DNA of 56,445 nucleotides from Chlamydiales bacterium (GCA_030679955.1 JAUXSF010000032.1:1-56445), one strand, 5' to 3'. Shown: positions 16,957 to 26,946, numbered from the stretch's first letter. Made by a program: numbers and translations. Notes: generated from the sequence alone by a model not told the origin.

Positions 16957-17681
16957 GGCTTGACTCCTTTTGCCCTAGCAGCGGTTGTATGTTCCTGCAA
17001 CGCATCTGTCAAACACAGCGCTGGGCAGTCGAGATTGATCGAATCCTGAACATGAAATTCGCCGCTGCGTGTGCGCCGTAAAGCGGTTAAATGAGCGCCA
17101 CAGCTTAACAGTTGTCCTAGATCGTGGGCGATGCTACGGATATAGGTTCCCTTGGTACATGCCACGCGTAGCTCTACGTAGGGGTATTGATAGCTGATGA
17201 GCTCAGCTTCGATAGTAACACGGACGGCGGCGCGTTCGATGACCTCGCCCTTACGAGCTAATTCGTAGAGCTTCTTTCCTTTAATTTTCTTTGCGGAAAA
17301 CATGGGTGGAATTTGTTCCACTTCGCCCTGAAAGGTCATTAGTGCGTCCTGAACTTGTTCCAGAGTGGGGACAAAGTCGCTTGTTGCTTTTACTTGTCCT
17401 TCCGCGTCATAGGAATCTGTTTCGACACCGAGTTGTAGCGTAGCAAGGTATTCTTTATCTTGACCGAGACATTGGTCTGAAAGGCGGGTGTAGTTTCTGC
17501 CTACTAGCAAGATCATGAGTCCACTAGCGAGTGGATCTAAGGTACCGCAGTGACCTATTTTTTTAACACCTAGACGGCGCCGCAAAGTGGCTACCAGGCT
17601 GAACGACGTCTTTCCTACTGGCTTGTCGATAAGGATAACGCCCTGAGGGACGAGTGCAGGATTATTGTTCGTCGTTAGCAT
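16935..17681 (-). CDS. truB: tRNA pseudouridine(55) synthase
   Basis: The product makes pseudouridine 55 in the T-loop of tRNAs. Motifs: ILIDKPVGKTSF near the N-terminus, then KIGHCGTLDPLASGLMILLVG with the catalytic Asp, and YIRSIAHDLG toward the C-terminus. The frame stays open to 17882, but the extra 67 residues are not TruB-like and overlap rbfA. ATG 17681 gives 248 aa, with AGGAGA about 13 nt upstream and a 20-nt overlap with the rbfA end. Equivalent to CT094. Confidence 0.93.
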   Translation of the reverse strand: MLTTNNNPALVPQGVILIDKPVGKTSFSLVATLRRRLGVKKIGHCGTLDPLASGLMILLVGRNYTRLSDQCLGQDKEYLATLQLGVETDSYDAEGQVKATSDFVPTLEQVQDALMTFQGEVEQIPPMFSAKKIKGKKLYELARKGEVIERAAVRVTIEAELISYQYPYVELRVACTKGTYIRSIAHDLGQLLSCGAHLTALRRTRSGEFHVQDSINLDCPALCLTDALQEHTTAARAKGVKPCPKPIG

Positions 17682-18051
17682 CGTCAGAGGGCTGTCTCCT
17701 TTGCTGTTCTTCTGTGATATCATGCAACAGCTCTTCAATACGCATTTGTTTGCTGACGCTATCATCGAAGACAAACTTAAGCGTTGGGAATATGCGCATA
17801 ACGACAAGCTTGGAGGAAGCGGTAGCGATGAAGCCTGAAGCGGATTGCAAAGCATTGATCGCTTCAGGAATATTAATCGCATCGCCGATAAAACTCACAA
17901 ACACCTTAGCAAAGCTAAGATCTTTTGTAATCTCTACACGTGTGATCGAGAGAAGTTGCGGAATCTTAGGATTACGTATTTCTCGTCGAATAACGTCAGA
18001 GATCACCTCACGTAGGAGCGAATTTAAGCGGTCGATGCGTTGTTTTGTCAT
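17662..18051 (-). CDS. rbfA: Ribosome-binding factor A
   Basis: 129 aa. The KH-like fold signature is clear: RLNSLLREVISDVIRREIRN, LLSITRVEITKDLSFAKVFV and a C-terminal RIFPTLKFVFDDSVSKQMRI. It helps process the 5' end of 16S rRNA and mature the 30S subunit. It lies between infB and truB as in CT095 and most bacterial nusA-infB operons, starting 9 nt after the infB stop. The tail is acidic and Gln-rich (EEQQRRQPSDDANDEQ). Confidence 0.95.
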   Translation of the reverse strand: MTKQRIDRLNSLLREVISDVIRREIRNPKIPQLLSITRVEITKDLSFAKVFVSFIGDAINIPEAINALQSASGFIATASSKLVVMRIFPTLKFVFDDSVSKQMRIEELLHDITEEQQRRQPSDDANDEQ

Positions 18052-18060
18052 GTCAGTTCT

Positions 18061-20820
18061 CTATAGTTCCTGCGTGATGTATGTGACTTCGTAAGCCTCT
18101 AGGATATCGCCAACCTGAACGGCTTGGAATCCTGAGAGTACAATACCGCACTCGAAGCCTTTCTGGATTTCGCGAACGTCTTCATTCACGCGGCGTAAGG
18201 AAGAAATGGCGCCTTTCCACAACATTTCACCGTTGCGCATGACTCGCATTCTGTTATTACGCACGATGGCACCTTCTGTGACGATACATCCAGCAATATT
18301 ACCGAGATGAGATGACTTGAAGACAGCTTTAACTTCTGCCTTACCTTTCTCGTTTTCTTGCTCGATCTTATCCAGAAGACCACCCATGAGCTCTTTGACA
18401 TCGTCGATAGCGTGGAAGATAACATCATGTTGACGTACCTTAACTCCGAGCTGTCTAACAAGCACATCAGCATGGCTTTCGATCTGAGTATGGAACCCGA
18501 GAACGACAGCACCTGATGTTGCCGCCATTTGAATATCCGACTCAGAAATTTCACCAACGCCGTGGAAGATAATGGAGAGATCCACTTTGTTGGATTGAAT
18601 TTTTTCGAGGGCCACTTTAACAGCTTCAAGGGAGCCGCGAACGTCTGCGCGCAGAATAATATTAAGTGTCTTCTTGGCGCTGTCAGCAGTTTTGGCCATT
18701 AGACCTTCAACGGTCATCGGCTTCACAGCTTGTTGCAGACGTGTATGTTGCTTCTCTTGCATACGAGCTTCAGCAATTTCACGTGCTTCACGCTCGTTGG
18801 CAACCACGATGAACTCTTGTCCGGAACTTGGTAGACCTGAGAGGCCTGTGATTTCGACAGGCATCGATGGAGGTGCTTCCTTAACATCGTTACCTTGATC
18901 ATCACGCATCGTTTTAATACGACCCCAATACTGGTCGAATACGATGGCATCACCTGGGCGCAGAGTACCGTTTTGAATGAGGACGGAGGCTGTAGCTCCG
19001 AGGCCTTTATGTAGCTCAACTTCGATAACAGCACCCCTTGCACGTGCTTTAGGGTTGGCACGAAGTTCAAGAACTTCCGCTTGCAGAGCTAGCATTTCGA
19101 GTAGCGCCTGAATACCTTCACCAGTAACGGCAGAGCAATTTACGGTGATCGTTTGGCCGCCCCATGATTCTGGTAGCAGTTCCTGCTCAGCTAATTGACG
19201 GTACACGTTCTCAGGATTGAAGTTCGGCTTATCGCATTTGTTCAAGGCGACAACAATCGTCACACCAGCTGATTTAGCATGCTGAATAGCTTCTATCGTT
19301 TGTGCACGAATACCTTCATCACCCGCTACAACGAGGACAACGATGTCAGTAACATCGGCTCCACGAGCACGCATAGCCGAGAAGGCCTCGTGACCCGGGG
19401 TGTCGATAACTGTAAGGTTGCCAATAGCTGTATGGCACTGGAAGGCACCGATATGCTGTGTGATGGCTCCAGCTTCTCCAGCGGCACGGTTACTCTTACG
19501 GATAGCGTCGATCAGGCTTGTTTTACCGTGGTCGACGTGACCCATAAAGGTGACCACTGGTGGTCTGAGAGTAATTTCTTCACTCTCGGACGCAGCGATT
19601 TCTTCTTTAATCGTTTTGTCTGTGATGCGGATACGTTCAGTTTCAGAGGTATCAATGGTGATTTCGCAACCAAATTCATGGCCCAATAGCATAACTATTG
19701 TTGGATCATCCAGATAGTCGTTAATGGTAGCTGCTACACCTTGTATGAGCAGCTTTTCCATTAGTTGAGCGCCTTTCAGCTTCATCTCACCAGCCAAATC
19801 TTTCAGAGTGATTGGCAGACGAACTTTAAGCGTTGTTGGCCTAATGGTGACAGTTTCTTGGACGTGTCGACTGCCCTTGTGGCGGCGTCGACGCCATTGG
19901 TTTTGCTCTTCGTCAACACGCAAACCTTGGCGAGCGCGCGAGTCAAAACTCGTTGGGCTATCCTGTTTGACACGTGTTGGTTTAACATCTTTGTACTCTT
20001 TAAATTTGCTGCCGGCACCGCCGCCGCCGCCGCCACCGCCGCCACCGCCGCTCTTCTTCTTGTCGTCGGATTCTTCGGATTGACCTGGCTTAGGACGTGC
20101 TGCTGCTCTTTCACGTGCAGCGGTTTCTTCTGCTGCTGTACGTGGTGTATTACCGCTGCCTGGTGCTTCTTTCGGCTTTTCTTTAACAGGTGGGGGTGGC
20201 GGAATTAAATCGCGCACGTGACGACCTGTTGGGCCTAGTCGTTCATAAGGCACCATATTGGCCAAGTTAGGTCCTTGACGTGGTGACGAGAAAGCTCTCG
20301 TATAAACTGGAGTGGGCTCCGGCCTCTTATATGGCTTCTCCACAGGTGCAGGCACTGCAGCTTTGGGAGGCTCTATCTTAGGCTCTTCGACGACTGGCGC
20401 GGCCACTTCCACGGTAGCTGGTTCGCTTTCGACTGGAGCTTCTTGTATAGGTGTCACGGCTTCTACTATCGGGGGTTCTTCCACTACTTCGATAGCAGGT
20501 GGTCCATCAGCTGTATCCAAACTCTTTGCTGCTTCCGATTGAGGATCGGCAAAGACAGAGCGTGACCGAGCGCGAGCGCGAGGTGCTTTGGCTTCTGTGG
20601 AAACTTCGACTTCTGGTTCCGGGATGGGAGTCGCTGAAGAAGTGGCTTTTTTAGTCCTGGCCTTGGTTGTCTTTACTTCCTTAGGCGTTTCCGCTGCTGG
20701 GGTAGCTTGGACTTCGGGCGTCTCCGCCTTCTTCTTGGCAAGTTTCTCTTTTAGGCCACCAAGACTAACAGCAGCTGCTATCTGCTCATTCTTGATTTTG
20801 ATCTTTAGGTTCTTGGCCAA
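18061..20820 (-). CDS. infB: Translation initiation factor IF-2
   Basis: 919 aa. The long N-terminal extension (about residues 1-310) is Pro/Glu/Ala-rich and contains a 10-12 residue Gly run coded by CCG/CCA-type repeats on the plus strand. An IF2 N-domain follows, then the GTPase domain with GHVDHGKTSL, DTPGHEAF and NKCD, and domains II-IV. It places fMet-tRNA on the 30S subunit. The start codon appears to be TTG at 20818-20820 (TTG GCC AAG); AAAGGATG lies upstream and no ATG fits. It begins 4 nt after nusA. Confidence 0.95.
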   Translation of the reverse strand: MAKNLKIKIKNEQIAAAVSLGGLKEKLAKKKAETPEVQATPAAETPKEVKTTKARTKKATSSATPIPEPEVEVSTEAKAPRARARSRSVFADPQSEAAKSLDTADGPPAIEVVEEPPIVEAVTPIQEAPVESEPATVEVAAPVVEEPKIEPPKAAVPAPVEKPYKRPEPTPVYTRAFSSPRQGPNLANMVPYERLGPTGRHVRDLIPPPPPVKEKPKEAPGSGNTPRTAAEETAARERAAARPKPGQSEESDDKKKSGGGGGGGGGGGAGSKFKEYKDVKPTRVKQDSPTSFDSRARQGLRVDEEQNQWRRRRHKGSRHVQETVTIRPTTLKVRLPITLKDLAGEMKLKGAQLMEKLLIQGVAATINDYLDDPTIVMLLGHEFGCEITIDTSETERIRITDKTIKEEIAASESEEITLRPPVVTFMGHVDHGKTSLIDAIRKSNRAAGEAGAITQHIGAFQCHTAIGNLTVIDTPGHEAFSAMRARGADVTDIVVLVVAGDEGIRAQTIEAIQHAKSAGVTIVVALNKCDKPNFNPENVYRQLAEQELLPESWGGQTITVNCSAVTGEGIQALLEMLALQAEVLELRANPKARARGAVIEVELHKGLGATASVLIQNGTLRPGDAIVFDQYWGRIKTMRDDQGNDVKEAPPSMPVEITGLSGLPSSGQEFIVVANEREAREIAEARMQEKQHTRLQQAVKPMTVEGLMAKTADSAKKTLNIILRADVRGSLEAVKVALEKIQSNKVDLSIIFHGVGEISESDIQMAATSGAVVLGFHTQIESHADVLVRQLGVKVRQHDVIFHAIDDVKELMGGLLDKIEQENEKGKAEVKAVFKSSHLGNIAGCIVTEGAIVRNNRMRVMRNGEMLWKGAISSLRRVNEDVREIQKGFECGIVLSGFQAVQVGDILEAYEVTYITQEL

Positions 20821-20824
20821 CGTC

Positions 20825-22111
20825 CTACATCCTTTGTTTACGTATTTTTTCCAGGATACTATCGGCTACTTCTAAGCTAATACCTGATAACTGTGCTAAC
20901 TGTTCAGGCGATGCCGTGAGCAGTTGACGAACAGTTCCAAAGCCCTCTGCGATTAGATGTTCTACAATGAGGGAGCTGACACCATCGATATGTGTTACAG
21001 GTTCGTCGAGGGTTGGATCCTCGGCGGAGGCGAGTTCGGTGCGCTGTAGGGCCATAGCTCGGTTATAATCACTCATGCGTTGAACATCAAGTTCGCAGCC
21101 GATAAGTTCGCTGTTTAGGCGGGCATTCATGCCCTTTTTGCCAATGACGGCTGGGTAGTCTTCGTCGTCTACGACGATAGACACTATTCTGCGCTCGTTT
21201 TCTTCATCATCGTCTACGCTGATCTTGCGTATTTCGATGGGCGCTAGAGCGTTCTGAAGAAGCTCTATGGGGTCTTGTGAGAAGGGAACGATGTCGATCT
21301 TCTCGTTGTTCAGTTCACGTACAACGTTTTTAACACGGTTACCACGCATACCAACGCAGGCGCCAACAGGATCAACTCGGTTGTCTGTGGTGCGTACTGT
21401 TAGCTTAGTGCGGTATCCCGCTACACGGACGATTTTGTCCAAAATAACGGTGCCGTCGGATATTTCAGGAACTTCTTGAATCATTAACTGGCGTACAAAA
21501 TCGGGTGAGCTACGGCTCAAAACCACTTCAGCACCGCCATTTTCAGTGTCACAAACACCGATTAGGAGGGCTAGAACTTTATCGCCAGCTTGATATTTTT
21601 CTGTCTTGGGGTAGTTTCTTCCAGGTAGTATAGCTTCTACTTTGCCTAGGTCTACAACCAGGTTTGCACCGCGGGCAAAGCGCTTAACTGTTCCGGATAC
21701 TAGCTCGTTGGCGCGGTGGCGGTATTCTTCATAGATCACATCGCGTTCGGCACCACGGAGCTTCTGAGTAATGATCTGACGCGCCTTCTGCGCGGCGATA
21801 CGGCCAAAATCTTTTGGGGTTACAGCAATGTCAATGTATTGGTCAACTTCGCAGTCGGGGTCCATCTCGCGAGCGTCATCGAGCGAGATTTCAAGTGTTG
21901 GTTGTTGTACCTTATTGACAATCTGTTTTTCACAGAAAACTTCAATATTTCCAGTTTTAGGATGAATTTGAACGGTAACGTTAGAAGCGCCTTCAATGCT
22001 CTTCTTTGCGGCGGCACGTAGCGATTCTTCGATCGCTCCGATGACGATATCGCGCTTAATGCCTTTCTCGCGTTCTAGATATTCAAATATTGCTACTAGA
22101 TCTTTATTCAT
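20825..22111 (-). CDS. nusA: Transcription termination/antitermination factor NusA
   Basis: 428 aa. The N-terminal RNA-polymerase-binding domain (residues 1-125) is followed by an S1 domain (VSGTVKRFARGANLVVDLGK) and two KH domains, the first with GACVGMRGNRVKNVVRELNN, the second with PAVIGKKGMNARLNSELIG. One C-terminal helix-hairpin-helix-type acidic repeat remains (LIAEGFGTVRQLL), shorter than the two repeats of E. coli. It pauses RNA polymerase and supports rRNA antitermination. ATG at 22109-22111. Equivalent to CT097. Confidence 0.95.
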   Translation of the reverse strand: MNKDLVAIFEYLEREKGIKRDIVIGAIEESLRAAAKKSIEGASNVTVQIHPKTGNIEVFCEKQIVNKVQQPTLEISLDDAREMDPDCEVDQYIDIAVTPKDFGRIAAQKARQIITQKLRGAERDVIYEEYRHRANELVSGTVKRFARGANLVVDLGKVEAILPGRNYPKTEKYQAGDKVLALLIGVCDTENGGAEVVLSRSSPDFVRQLMIQEVPEISDGTVILDKIVRVAGYRTKLTVRTTDNRVDPVGACVGMRGNRVKNVVRELNNEKIDIVPFSQDPIELLQNALAPIEIRKISVDDDEENERRIVSIVVDDEDYPAVIGKKGMNARLNSELIGCELDVQRMSDYNRAMALQRTELASAEDPTLDEPVTHIDGVSSLIVEHLIAEGFGTVRQLLTASPEQLAQLSGISLEVADSILEKIRKQRM

Positions 22112-22149
22112 CCCAACTGCCTTAAAATTACGTCTTTTATTTACGTAAA

Positions 22150-22174
22150 GAACCGAAGGGTTATCCTTCGGTTC
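22150..22174 (-). terminator. Hairpin between rpsA and nusA
   Basis: On the minus strand GAACCGAAGG-ATAAC-CCTTCGGTTC, with a 10-bp perfect stem followed by TTTACG. It lies 38 nt before the nusA start and can act as a partial terminator or attenuator for readthrough from rpsA. Confidence 0.6.
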
Positions 22175-22191
22175 TTGGGTTCAACCGAGGT

Positions 22192-22217
22192 GTTTCCCCC
22201 GCCGAAGCGAGGGAAAC
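22192..22217 (-). terminator. Hairpin just after the rpsA stop codon
   Basis: GTTTCCC and GGGAAAC arms with CCGCCGAAGCGA between them, 4 nt beyond the rpsA stop. With the hairpin at 22150-22174 it forms a tandem pair in the rpsA-nusA gap. Likely part of 3' end formation or mRNA protection. Confidence 0.45.
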
Positions 22218-22221
22218 AGTC

Positions 22222-24024
22222 CTACCGTGAGGACTCCTCGTCTTCATCCGCTTCGTCTTGGTTTTTGCCACGACGAGCACCTTTGCCCTTGCCTTTACCT
22301 TTGCCTTCTTCGACATCGGCTTCGCTCGTAGAAGAGCCTGGGCCGACGACGATGTCGTCACGGTTGACTTGGGTTTTGTCGATGAGGACGTCTTTAAGAG
22401 ACAAGGCAATCTTCTTGTGCTCTCGGTCCAGTTTAATAACCTTCACGGAAACTTCATCACCTTTCGCTACAACATCTTCAACTTTGCCAAAGGCTTGGTC
22501 GGAGAGTTCTGTAACGTGGATCAATCCTTCGATGCCGCTTTCCAGCTCTACAAAGGCGCCAAAAGCTGTGATCTTTGTGACGATACCTTTGACGAGGGCG
22601 CCAACTGGCATTGTCTTCTCAATGTTATCCCATGGGTTTTGGCTTAGTTGCTTAACGCCCAGGGTAATCTTCTTGCTTTGACGGTCTACAGAAAGGATAA
22701 CAGCCTCTACCTCGTCGCCCTTGTGGAGCACTTCGGAGGGGTGCGATACCTTTTTGATCCAAGAAAGGTCGGAGATGTGAATCAGTCCTTCCACGCCTGG
22801 CTCTAGTTCTACAAAAGCGCCATAGTTAGTCAAGTTTTTCACTTCAACTTTAACGTTTTGGCCAACTGGATATTTGGCTTCTACGTTATCCCATGGATTG
22901 CGCTCTGTTTGCTTAATGCCGAGGGAGATCTTGCCTTCTTCTTTTTGAACGGAGAGGACAATCGCTTCTACCTCGTCGCCTTTATTGACGACTTCGCTAG
23001 GATCGGTAACGTTCTTCACCCATGACATTTCGGATATGTGGATCAATCCTTCGATGCCTGGCTCGATCTCGATGAACGCGCCATAAGGCAATAGGTTGAC
23101 GATCTTGCCACGTACACGGGTGCCTGGAGGATATTTACCCTCGATTTGCTCCCATGGATTGGTCTCTTTTTGCTTGAGGCCAAGGGCGACGCGACCTTTG
23201 TCTTTGTCGACGTTCAGGATCATTACCTCGAGCTTTTGGCCCAGGGCAACCATCTCTGAAGGATGCTTAATACGCTTCCATGTCATGTCTGTGATGTGTA
23301 AGAGGCCGTCGATTCCGTCGAGGTCTAAGAAGACACCGAAATCGGTGATGTTCTTCACGATACCATCGCGGACATCGCCAACTTGAATGGACTCGAGGAG
23401 TTCAGCTTTCTTACTGATGCGCTCGGCTTCCATAAGTTCGCGACGGGAAACGACAACGTTCTTACGATCAATATTGATCTTAAGAATCTTAAATTCAAAG
23501 GTCTGGCCAATGTAATCGTCGAGGTTCTTAATGCGTTTGTTGTCGATCTGGGAACCGGGCAGGAAGGCTTCCATGCCGATATCGACCATCAGGCCGCCCT
23601 TGACTTTACGTGTAACGCGACCTTTAACGATCGAGCCTTCTTCGCAGTTCGATAGGATGAATTCCCACTGACGCATGCGCTCAGCTTTTTCACGTGACAG
23701 AACAATCTGGCCATTCTCGTCTTCGGCTTCATCGAGGAATACCTCAATCTCACCATCGAGGACTAGCTGTGAGGGGTCTGAAAATTCAGATATAGGAACT
23801 AGTCCCTCGGATTTTAGACCGACATCGACAACGACGTGATCTTTAGTGAACTCAACGATACGGCCTTTAAGAATGGCGCCGGGTGTTGGCTCTGCAAGTG
23901 TATCTTTGGCTTTGCCGCCGCTCTGAGCGAGTAATGAGCGAAATTGCTCTGCTTCCTCGGTTTCAAAGTCGATGTCATCGACGAGCTTGTCGTCGTTCCA
24001 ATCAAATGCGGTGTTTTTAGACAT
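22222..24024 (-). CDS. rpsA: 30S ribosomal protein S1
   Basis: 600 aa with six S1 RNA-binding domains. The later ones are easily seen as repeated [20 protein letters not shown] and [13 protein letters not shown] phrases. It holds mRNA on the 30S subunit. The basic C-terminal tail ([26 protein letters not shown]) is an addition to the core. AGGAG stands about 11 nt before ATG 24024. Equivalent to CT098 (rs1) and ends the block that follows the Chlamydia gene order. Long antisense frames over it arise from its repeated codons. Confidence 0.96.
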   Translation of the reverse strand: MSKNTAFDWNDDKLVDDIDFETEEAEQFRSLLAQSGGKAKDTLAEPTPGAILKGRIVEFTKDHVVVDVGLKSEGLVPISEFSDPSQLVLDGEIEVFLDEAEDENGQIVLSREKAERMRQWEFILSNCEEGSIVKGRVTRKVKGGLMVDIGMEAFLPGSQIDNKRIKNLDDYIGQTFEFKILKINIDRKNVVVSRRELMEAERISKKAELLESIQVGDVRDGIVKNITDFGVFLDLDGIDGLLHITDMTWKRIKHPSEMVALGQKLEVMILNVDKDKGRVALGLKQKETNPWEQIEGKYPPGTRVRGKIVNLLPYGAFIEIEPGIEGLIHISEMSWVKNVTDPSEVVNKGDEVEAIVLSVQKEEGKISLGIKQTERNPWDNVEAKYPVGQNVKVEVKNLTNYGAFVELEPGVEGLIHISDLSWIKKVSHPSEVLHKGDEVEAVILSVDRQSKKITLGVKQLSQNPWDNIEKTMPVGALVKGIVTKITAFGAFVELESGIEGLIHVTELSDQAFGKVEDVVAKGDEVSVKVIKLDREHKKIALSLKDVLIDKTQVNRDDIVVGPGSSTSEADVEEGKGKGKGKGARRGKNQDEADEDEESSR

Positions 24025-24409
24025 TTAAGGGTTTCTCCTAGGTGTTTATACTAAATCAAAGAGAGTAGCAACGCGTGTGTAAAAAAGCAATGACAATTTC
24101 AGAGAGACTATTTAAAGCACTTTCTCCAATCATCGACCGAGCTGTAGGAAAGATGGACTTAACAGGATAGGCAGGATCGCTGCGCGGCAGGATCAGGATA
24201 TCATTTGAATTCTCAGTGGGGGGCAACTCTACTTTCCTGAGTCGCTATTATGCCAAAGACCACCAGACGTATTAAAAAGTTAAGTCTCGGCTGCGGTATT
24301 TTGAGATAACTTGAGGGTAACTTACTATTTACTTAAATGATTGATTTGTATATAATTAAATCAATTTAATTTAGGTTGTCTATGGAACTTTCAATCTTAT
24401 TAGATTAAA
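24025..24409. other. 385-bp intergenic region upstream of rpsA
   Basis: It holds the rpsA ribosome site (AGGAG near 24035), a family D repeat core at 24159-24176 next to CGCTGCGCGGCAGGATCAGG, and an 8-bp inverted repeat ATTGATTT/AAATCAAT at 24340-24365 that could end the ATP-grasp gene transcript. A 19-codon ATG frame near 24250 has no ribosome site. I see no RNA gene that I can name. Confidence 0.5.
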
Positions 24410-25570
24410 TCAGAACTTTGATGGGCCGTTCCACTTAATGTCTTCGGTGGCGGCCTCTAATAAGCTTATCTTGAGATTTTGGCTCATGCGCCAATATTGA
24501 GCGAAGATTAGAGGCTGGGCTAAGAAGGGCAGTGGATCATTCCAACTAAATAGCACGTCACGGTGCGCAATCGCTTGCCATAGGAAGGAAGCAACTTTTT
24601 TCTGTTGGAAAGCTGACGGCCATCCAAATCCCAGCATTCCAGACTTGATGACGCGGGGTATACTGTTTTTTGGCGTGATCGTTTTATTCGGATTTCCGAA
24701 AAAAGCTTCTGAAAGATGGTCATCCTGGGAAAATAGATGAATGCCGCTTGCTGGTCGCGGATTACATTCGATGGCTATAAGTCTTCCTGATGGTTCTTCG
24801 ATGAAGTCAAAGGAGAGCTGTCCGGTGAAATTTATATTTTTTACAAATCGCTGGACCCACTGCTGGATGCCCGAGTGGACTTCATTTTCAAATGCCAGGC
24901 AGGATCCAATAGTTCCGACACAGAAGATTACTGGATAGGTGGCGTGTGCGGTTAGTTGACCGGCTCTTGCCACAGACGAAGTGCAAAGTCGGCGTCCGTC
25001 TATATACTCTTGAATAATCCATGGCTGTTCGGGCGTGATTTCAATACTTGCGGGCATGGAATCGCCAGCATTCAAAATATGTACTTTGGTGGCGAAGCGC
25101 GAGTAGATGGCTTTGATCACCATTTTCTTGTTAAGTGGGAAGAAGGCAGACAATTCTTCTCTGCTTTGAACGAGGTGGGTTTCGGGAACAACGAAACCGT
25201 GCTTTTGGAGTAATTGGTAGAACGTCCACTTATTATGTAGCTCTTGCAGCTTGTCGAATGAATCACAAAAGATTTCTGTTTGAAATTTTTTCTTTTGATC
25301 GGTGAGGTAGAAGATCTCCTCGCAGGTAGGGATGACTAGATCGACCTTTTCCTGTTTGGCTATTTGTGCTAGTTGGTTGACAAAGCCCTTGGGATCTTTA
25401 GTCGGGCTGGGTACGACAAAACTTTTTTCAACAGAGCGTGAGAAGCGACATACATGATAGGAGACGGTATCGGCAGCAAGAACGCGATGACCCTCGGCAG
25501 CAAACAATCTAGCCAAGTCTAGGGCGATAGGGGCGCGTGCTCCGGTGAGTAAAATGCACTTTTGTCCCAT
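24410..25570 (-). CDS. ATP-grasp domain protein (carboxylate-amine ligase-like)
   Basis: 386 aa. The N-terminal Rossmann-like section (CILLTGARAPIALDLARLFA) resembles carbamoyl-phosphate-synthase-type ATP-grasp proteins. The ATP-grasp core has VIKAIYSRFATKV, WIIQEYIDGRRLCT and, for metal binding, SFDFIEEPSGRLIAIECNPR. Such enzymes join a carboxylate to an amine or thiol using ATP; the substrate cannot be told from sequence. The start is 21 nt after the queD stop, with queD first, so the two may be co-transcribed. No membrane span or signal. Confidence 0.8.
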   Translation of the reverse strand: MGQKCILLTGARAPIALDLARLFAAEGHRVLAADTVSYHVCRFSRSVEKSFVVPSPTKDPKGFVNQLAQIAKQEKVDLVIPTCEEIFYLTDQKKKFQTEIFCDSFDKLQELHNKWTFYQLLQKHGFVVPETHLVQSREELSAFFPLNKKMVIKAIYSRFATKVHILNAGDSMPASIEITPEQPWIIQEYIDGRRLCTSSVARAGQLTAHATYPVIFCVGTIGSCLAFENEVHSGIQQWVQRFVKNINFTGQLSFDFIEEPSGRLIAIECNPRPASGIHLFSQDDHLSEAFFGNPNKTITPKNSIPRVIKSGMLGFGWPSAFQQKKVASFLWQAIAHRDVLFSWNDPLPFLAQPLIFAQYWRMSQNLKISLLEAATEDIKWNGPSKF

Positions 25571-25591
25571 GACTCACCACCATAATGCTGA

Positions 25592-25957
25592 CTATTCCCA
25601 GTAGGTAATCCCACTGGAGGTAGTTTCTGATACCGACACAGAGTATAGATTTGGGAGTGAAGGTTTTAGGTGACGGTAGGCCCATCGCGCAATAAATTCT
25701 GTCGAAGGGGAGTCACTCTCTAACGTATCATTTAAGCGATGATGATCAAGATATTGTTCGATCATAGGTTGAACAATGGCATTCACATCAGCAAAATCCA
25801 TGACCATATTTGTGCTTGATCCCGACTCAATAAGATTTTCTGAGCGTAGACGCACGGTTAGTAGGTAAGAATGGCCGTGATGCCGACCGCATTTACCCGT
25901 ATGGTGGCGTAAAATATGCGCTGCTTCGAAGCGAAAGGACTTTTCTAACTCAAACAT
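25592..25957 (-). CDS. queD: 6-carboxytetrahydropterin synthase (QueD)
   Basis: 121 aa, family length. Zinc ligands come from FEAAH and HHGHSY, the catalytic Cys from CGRHHGH (CxxxHGH, which marks QueD rather than eukaryotic PTPS), and the acidic pocket residue from SETTSSGITYW. It turns 7,8-dihydroneopterin triphosphate into 6-carboxytetrahydropterin, the second step toward queuosine. queG, a late step of the same pathway, is at 42379-43329. Divergent from the aspartokinase gene. Confidence 0.92.
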   Translation of the reverse strand: MFELEKSFRFEAAHILRHHTGKCGRHHGHSYLLTVRLRSENLIESGSSTNMVMDFADVNAIVQPMIEQYLDHHRLNDTLESDSPSTEFIARWAYRHLKPSLPNLYSVSVSETTSSGITYWE

Positions 25958-26070
25958 GTCTGAGTATTACCGTGTTTGCATTTGACTTGCAACGATTATT
26001 GCCGTATCTTTGGCGGCGAATTCTAGCAAAAGCCGAAAAAAAAACCAATCGTAACCGCATTCGTACATGT

Positions 26071-26862
26071 ATGAAGACTCTAGTGATGAAGTTTGGTGGC
26101 GCCTCCGTAGCCACCCCTGAGCACTTTTCCAGGGTGGCTGACATCATTATAGCGCGTCGCAAAGATTATTCGCGTCTTGTGATTGTGGTTAGTGCGATGG
26201 GGGACACAACGGATGAGCTGGAGATTTTGGCAAAGCGTGTAAACCCTTCGCCGCCCAGGCGCGAATACGATATGCTGGTCAGTGTCGGTGAGCGTATTAG
26301 CATTAGCCTACTAGCAATGGCATTGGCTGCCAAAGGTTGCAACGCTGTGAGCTTTACGGGCAGCCAGTCAGGTATAATAACTTGTGGCAGACACTCTAAT
26401 GCGGCTATTGTCGATGTGCGCCCCCGGCGTTTGCTGGCAGCTTTGGAGTCTGGGCAGGTCGTTATCGTAGCGGGCTTTCAGGGTGTTAGTGTGGGGGGCG
26501 AGATTACGACGTTAGGTCGTGGAGGTTCCGATACCACGGCGGTGGCTTTAGGAATTGCTTTAGAGGCTAGTCATGTAGAGTTTTTTAAAGATGTCGCGGG
26601 GGTTTTTGACAAGGATCCCAAGCAGTATTTGGATGCTCGACTATTGAACAGGCTGTCCTACAATGATGCTAGAACTATTGTTAGTGAATGTGAGCAGATT
26701 TTGCATCCGAGGTGCCTGCTTTTGGCAGAATGTAATGGGCTAAAGCTGTTAGTTCGGTCTTTTCATGACCCCCATGGAGAAAAACATGAAGGGACGTGGA
26801 TAGAAAACGTAGGTCAAGAACCTGCCTCAAAAGTTAGTTGGGAAGTTACAAACATTAGCTAA
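26071..26862 (+). CDS. lysC: Aspartate kinase, catalytic domain only
   Basis: The frame opens at 25972, but family similarity begins at MKTLVMKFGGASV, so ATG 26071 (263 aa) is preferred. Amino-acid-kinase motifs: KFGGASVATPEHF, VVVSAMGDTTDEL, TLGRGGSDTTAVALG and the ADP-site FFKDVAGVFDKDP. The protein ends right after the kinase fold (HEGTWIENV), with no ACT regulatory domains; usual aspartokinases are 400 residues or more. It phosphorylates aspartate at the head of lysine/diaminopimelate synthesis, needed by Chlamydiae for peptidoglycan. Absence of ACT domains implies no lysine feedback through them. Confidence 0.85.
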   Translation: MKTLVMKFGGASVATPEHFSRVADIIIARRKDYSRLVIVVSAMGDTTDELEILAKRVNPSPPRREYDMLVSVGERISISLLAMALAAKGCNAVSFTGSQSGIITCGRHSNAAIVDVRPRRLLAALESGQVVIVAGFQGVSVGGEITTLGRGGSDTTAVALGIALEASHVEFFKDVAGVFDKDPKQYLDARLLNRLSYNDARTIVSECEQILHPRCLLLAECNGLKLLVRSFHDPHGEKHEGTWIENVGQEPASKVSWEVTNIS

Positions 26863-26946
26863 ATTGTCGAATGGAGTAATGAAGCTTGTGACCAATGTGA
26901 CGGGCTGGTACTTTTCTTTCTTAGCAAAGGCAGAAGGTTAGGTGCC

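Noticed and set aside
16935-17882. 315-aa version of TruB with a long N-terminal extension
   Set aside because: The first 67 residues overlap rbfA in another frame and are not TruB-like; ATG 17681 starts the family sequence.
19279-20875. Plus-strand frames opposite infB (Ser/Ala/Gly or Pro-rich)
   Set aside because: By-products of the biased codons for the Glu/Pro/Ala and poly-Gly region of IF-2.
22258-23655. Long plus-strand frames opposite rpsA
   Set aside because: They mirror the S1 repeats and have no ribosome sites or family features.
26863-26946. A remnant ACT domain after the aspartokinase
   Set aside because: The 84 bp before the next gene are too short and show no ACT-like coding in any frame.
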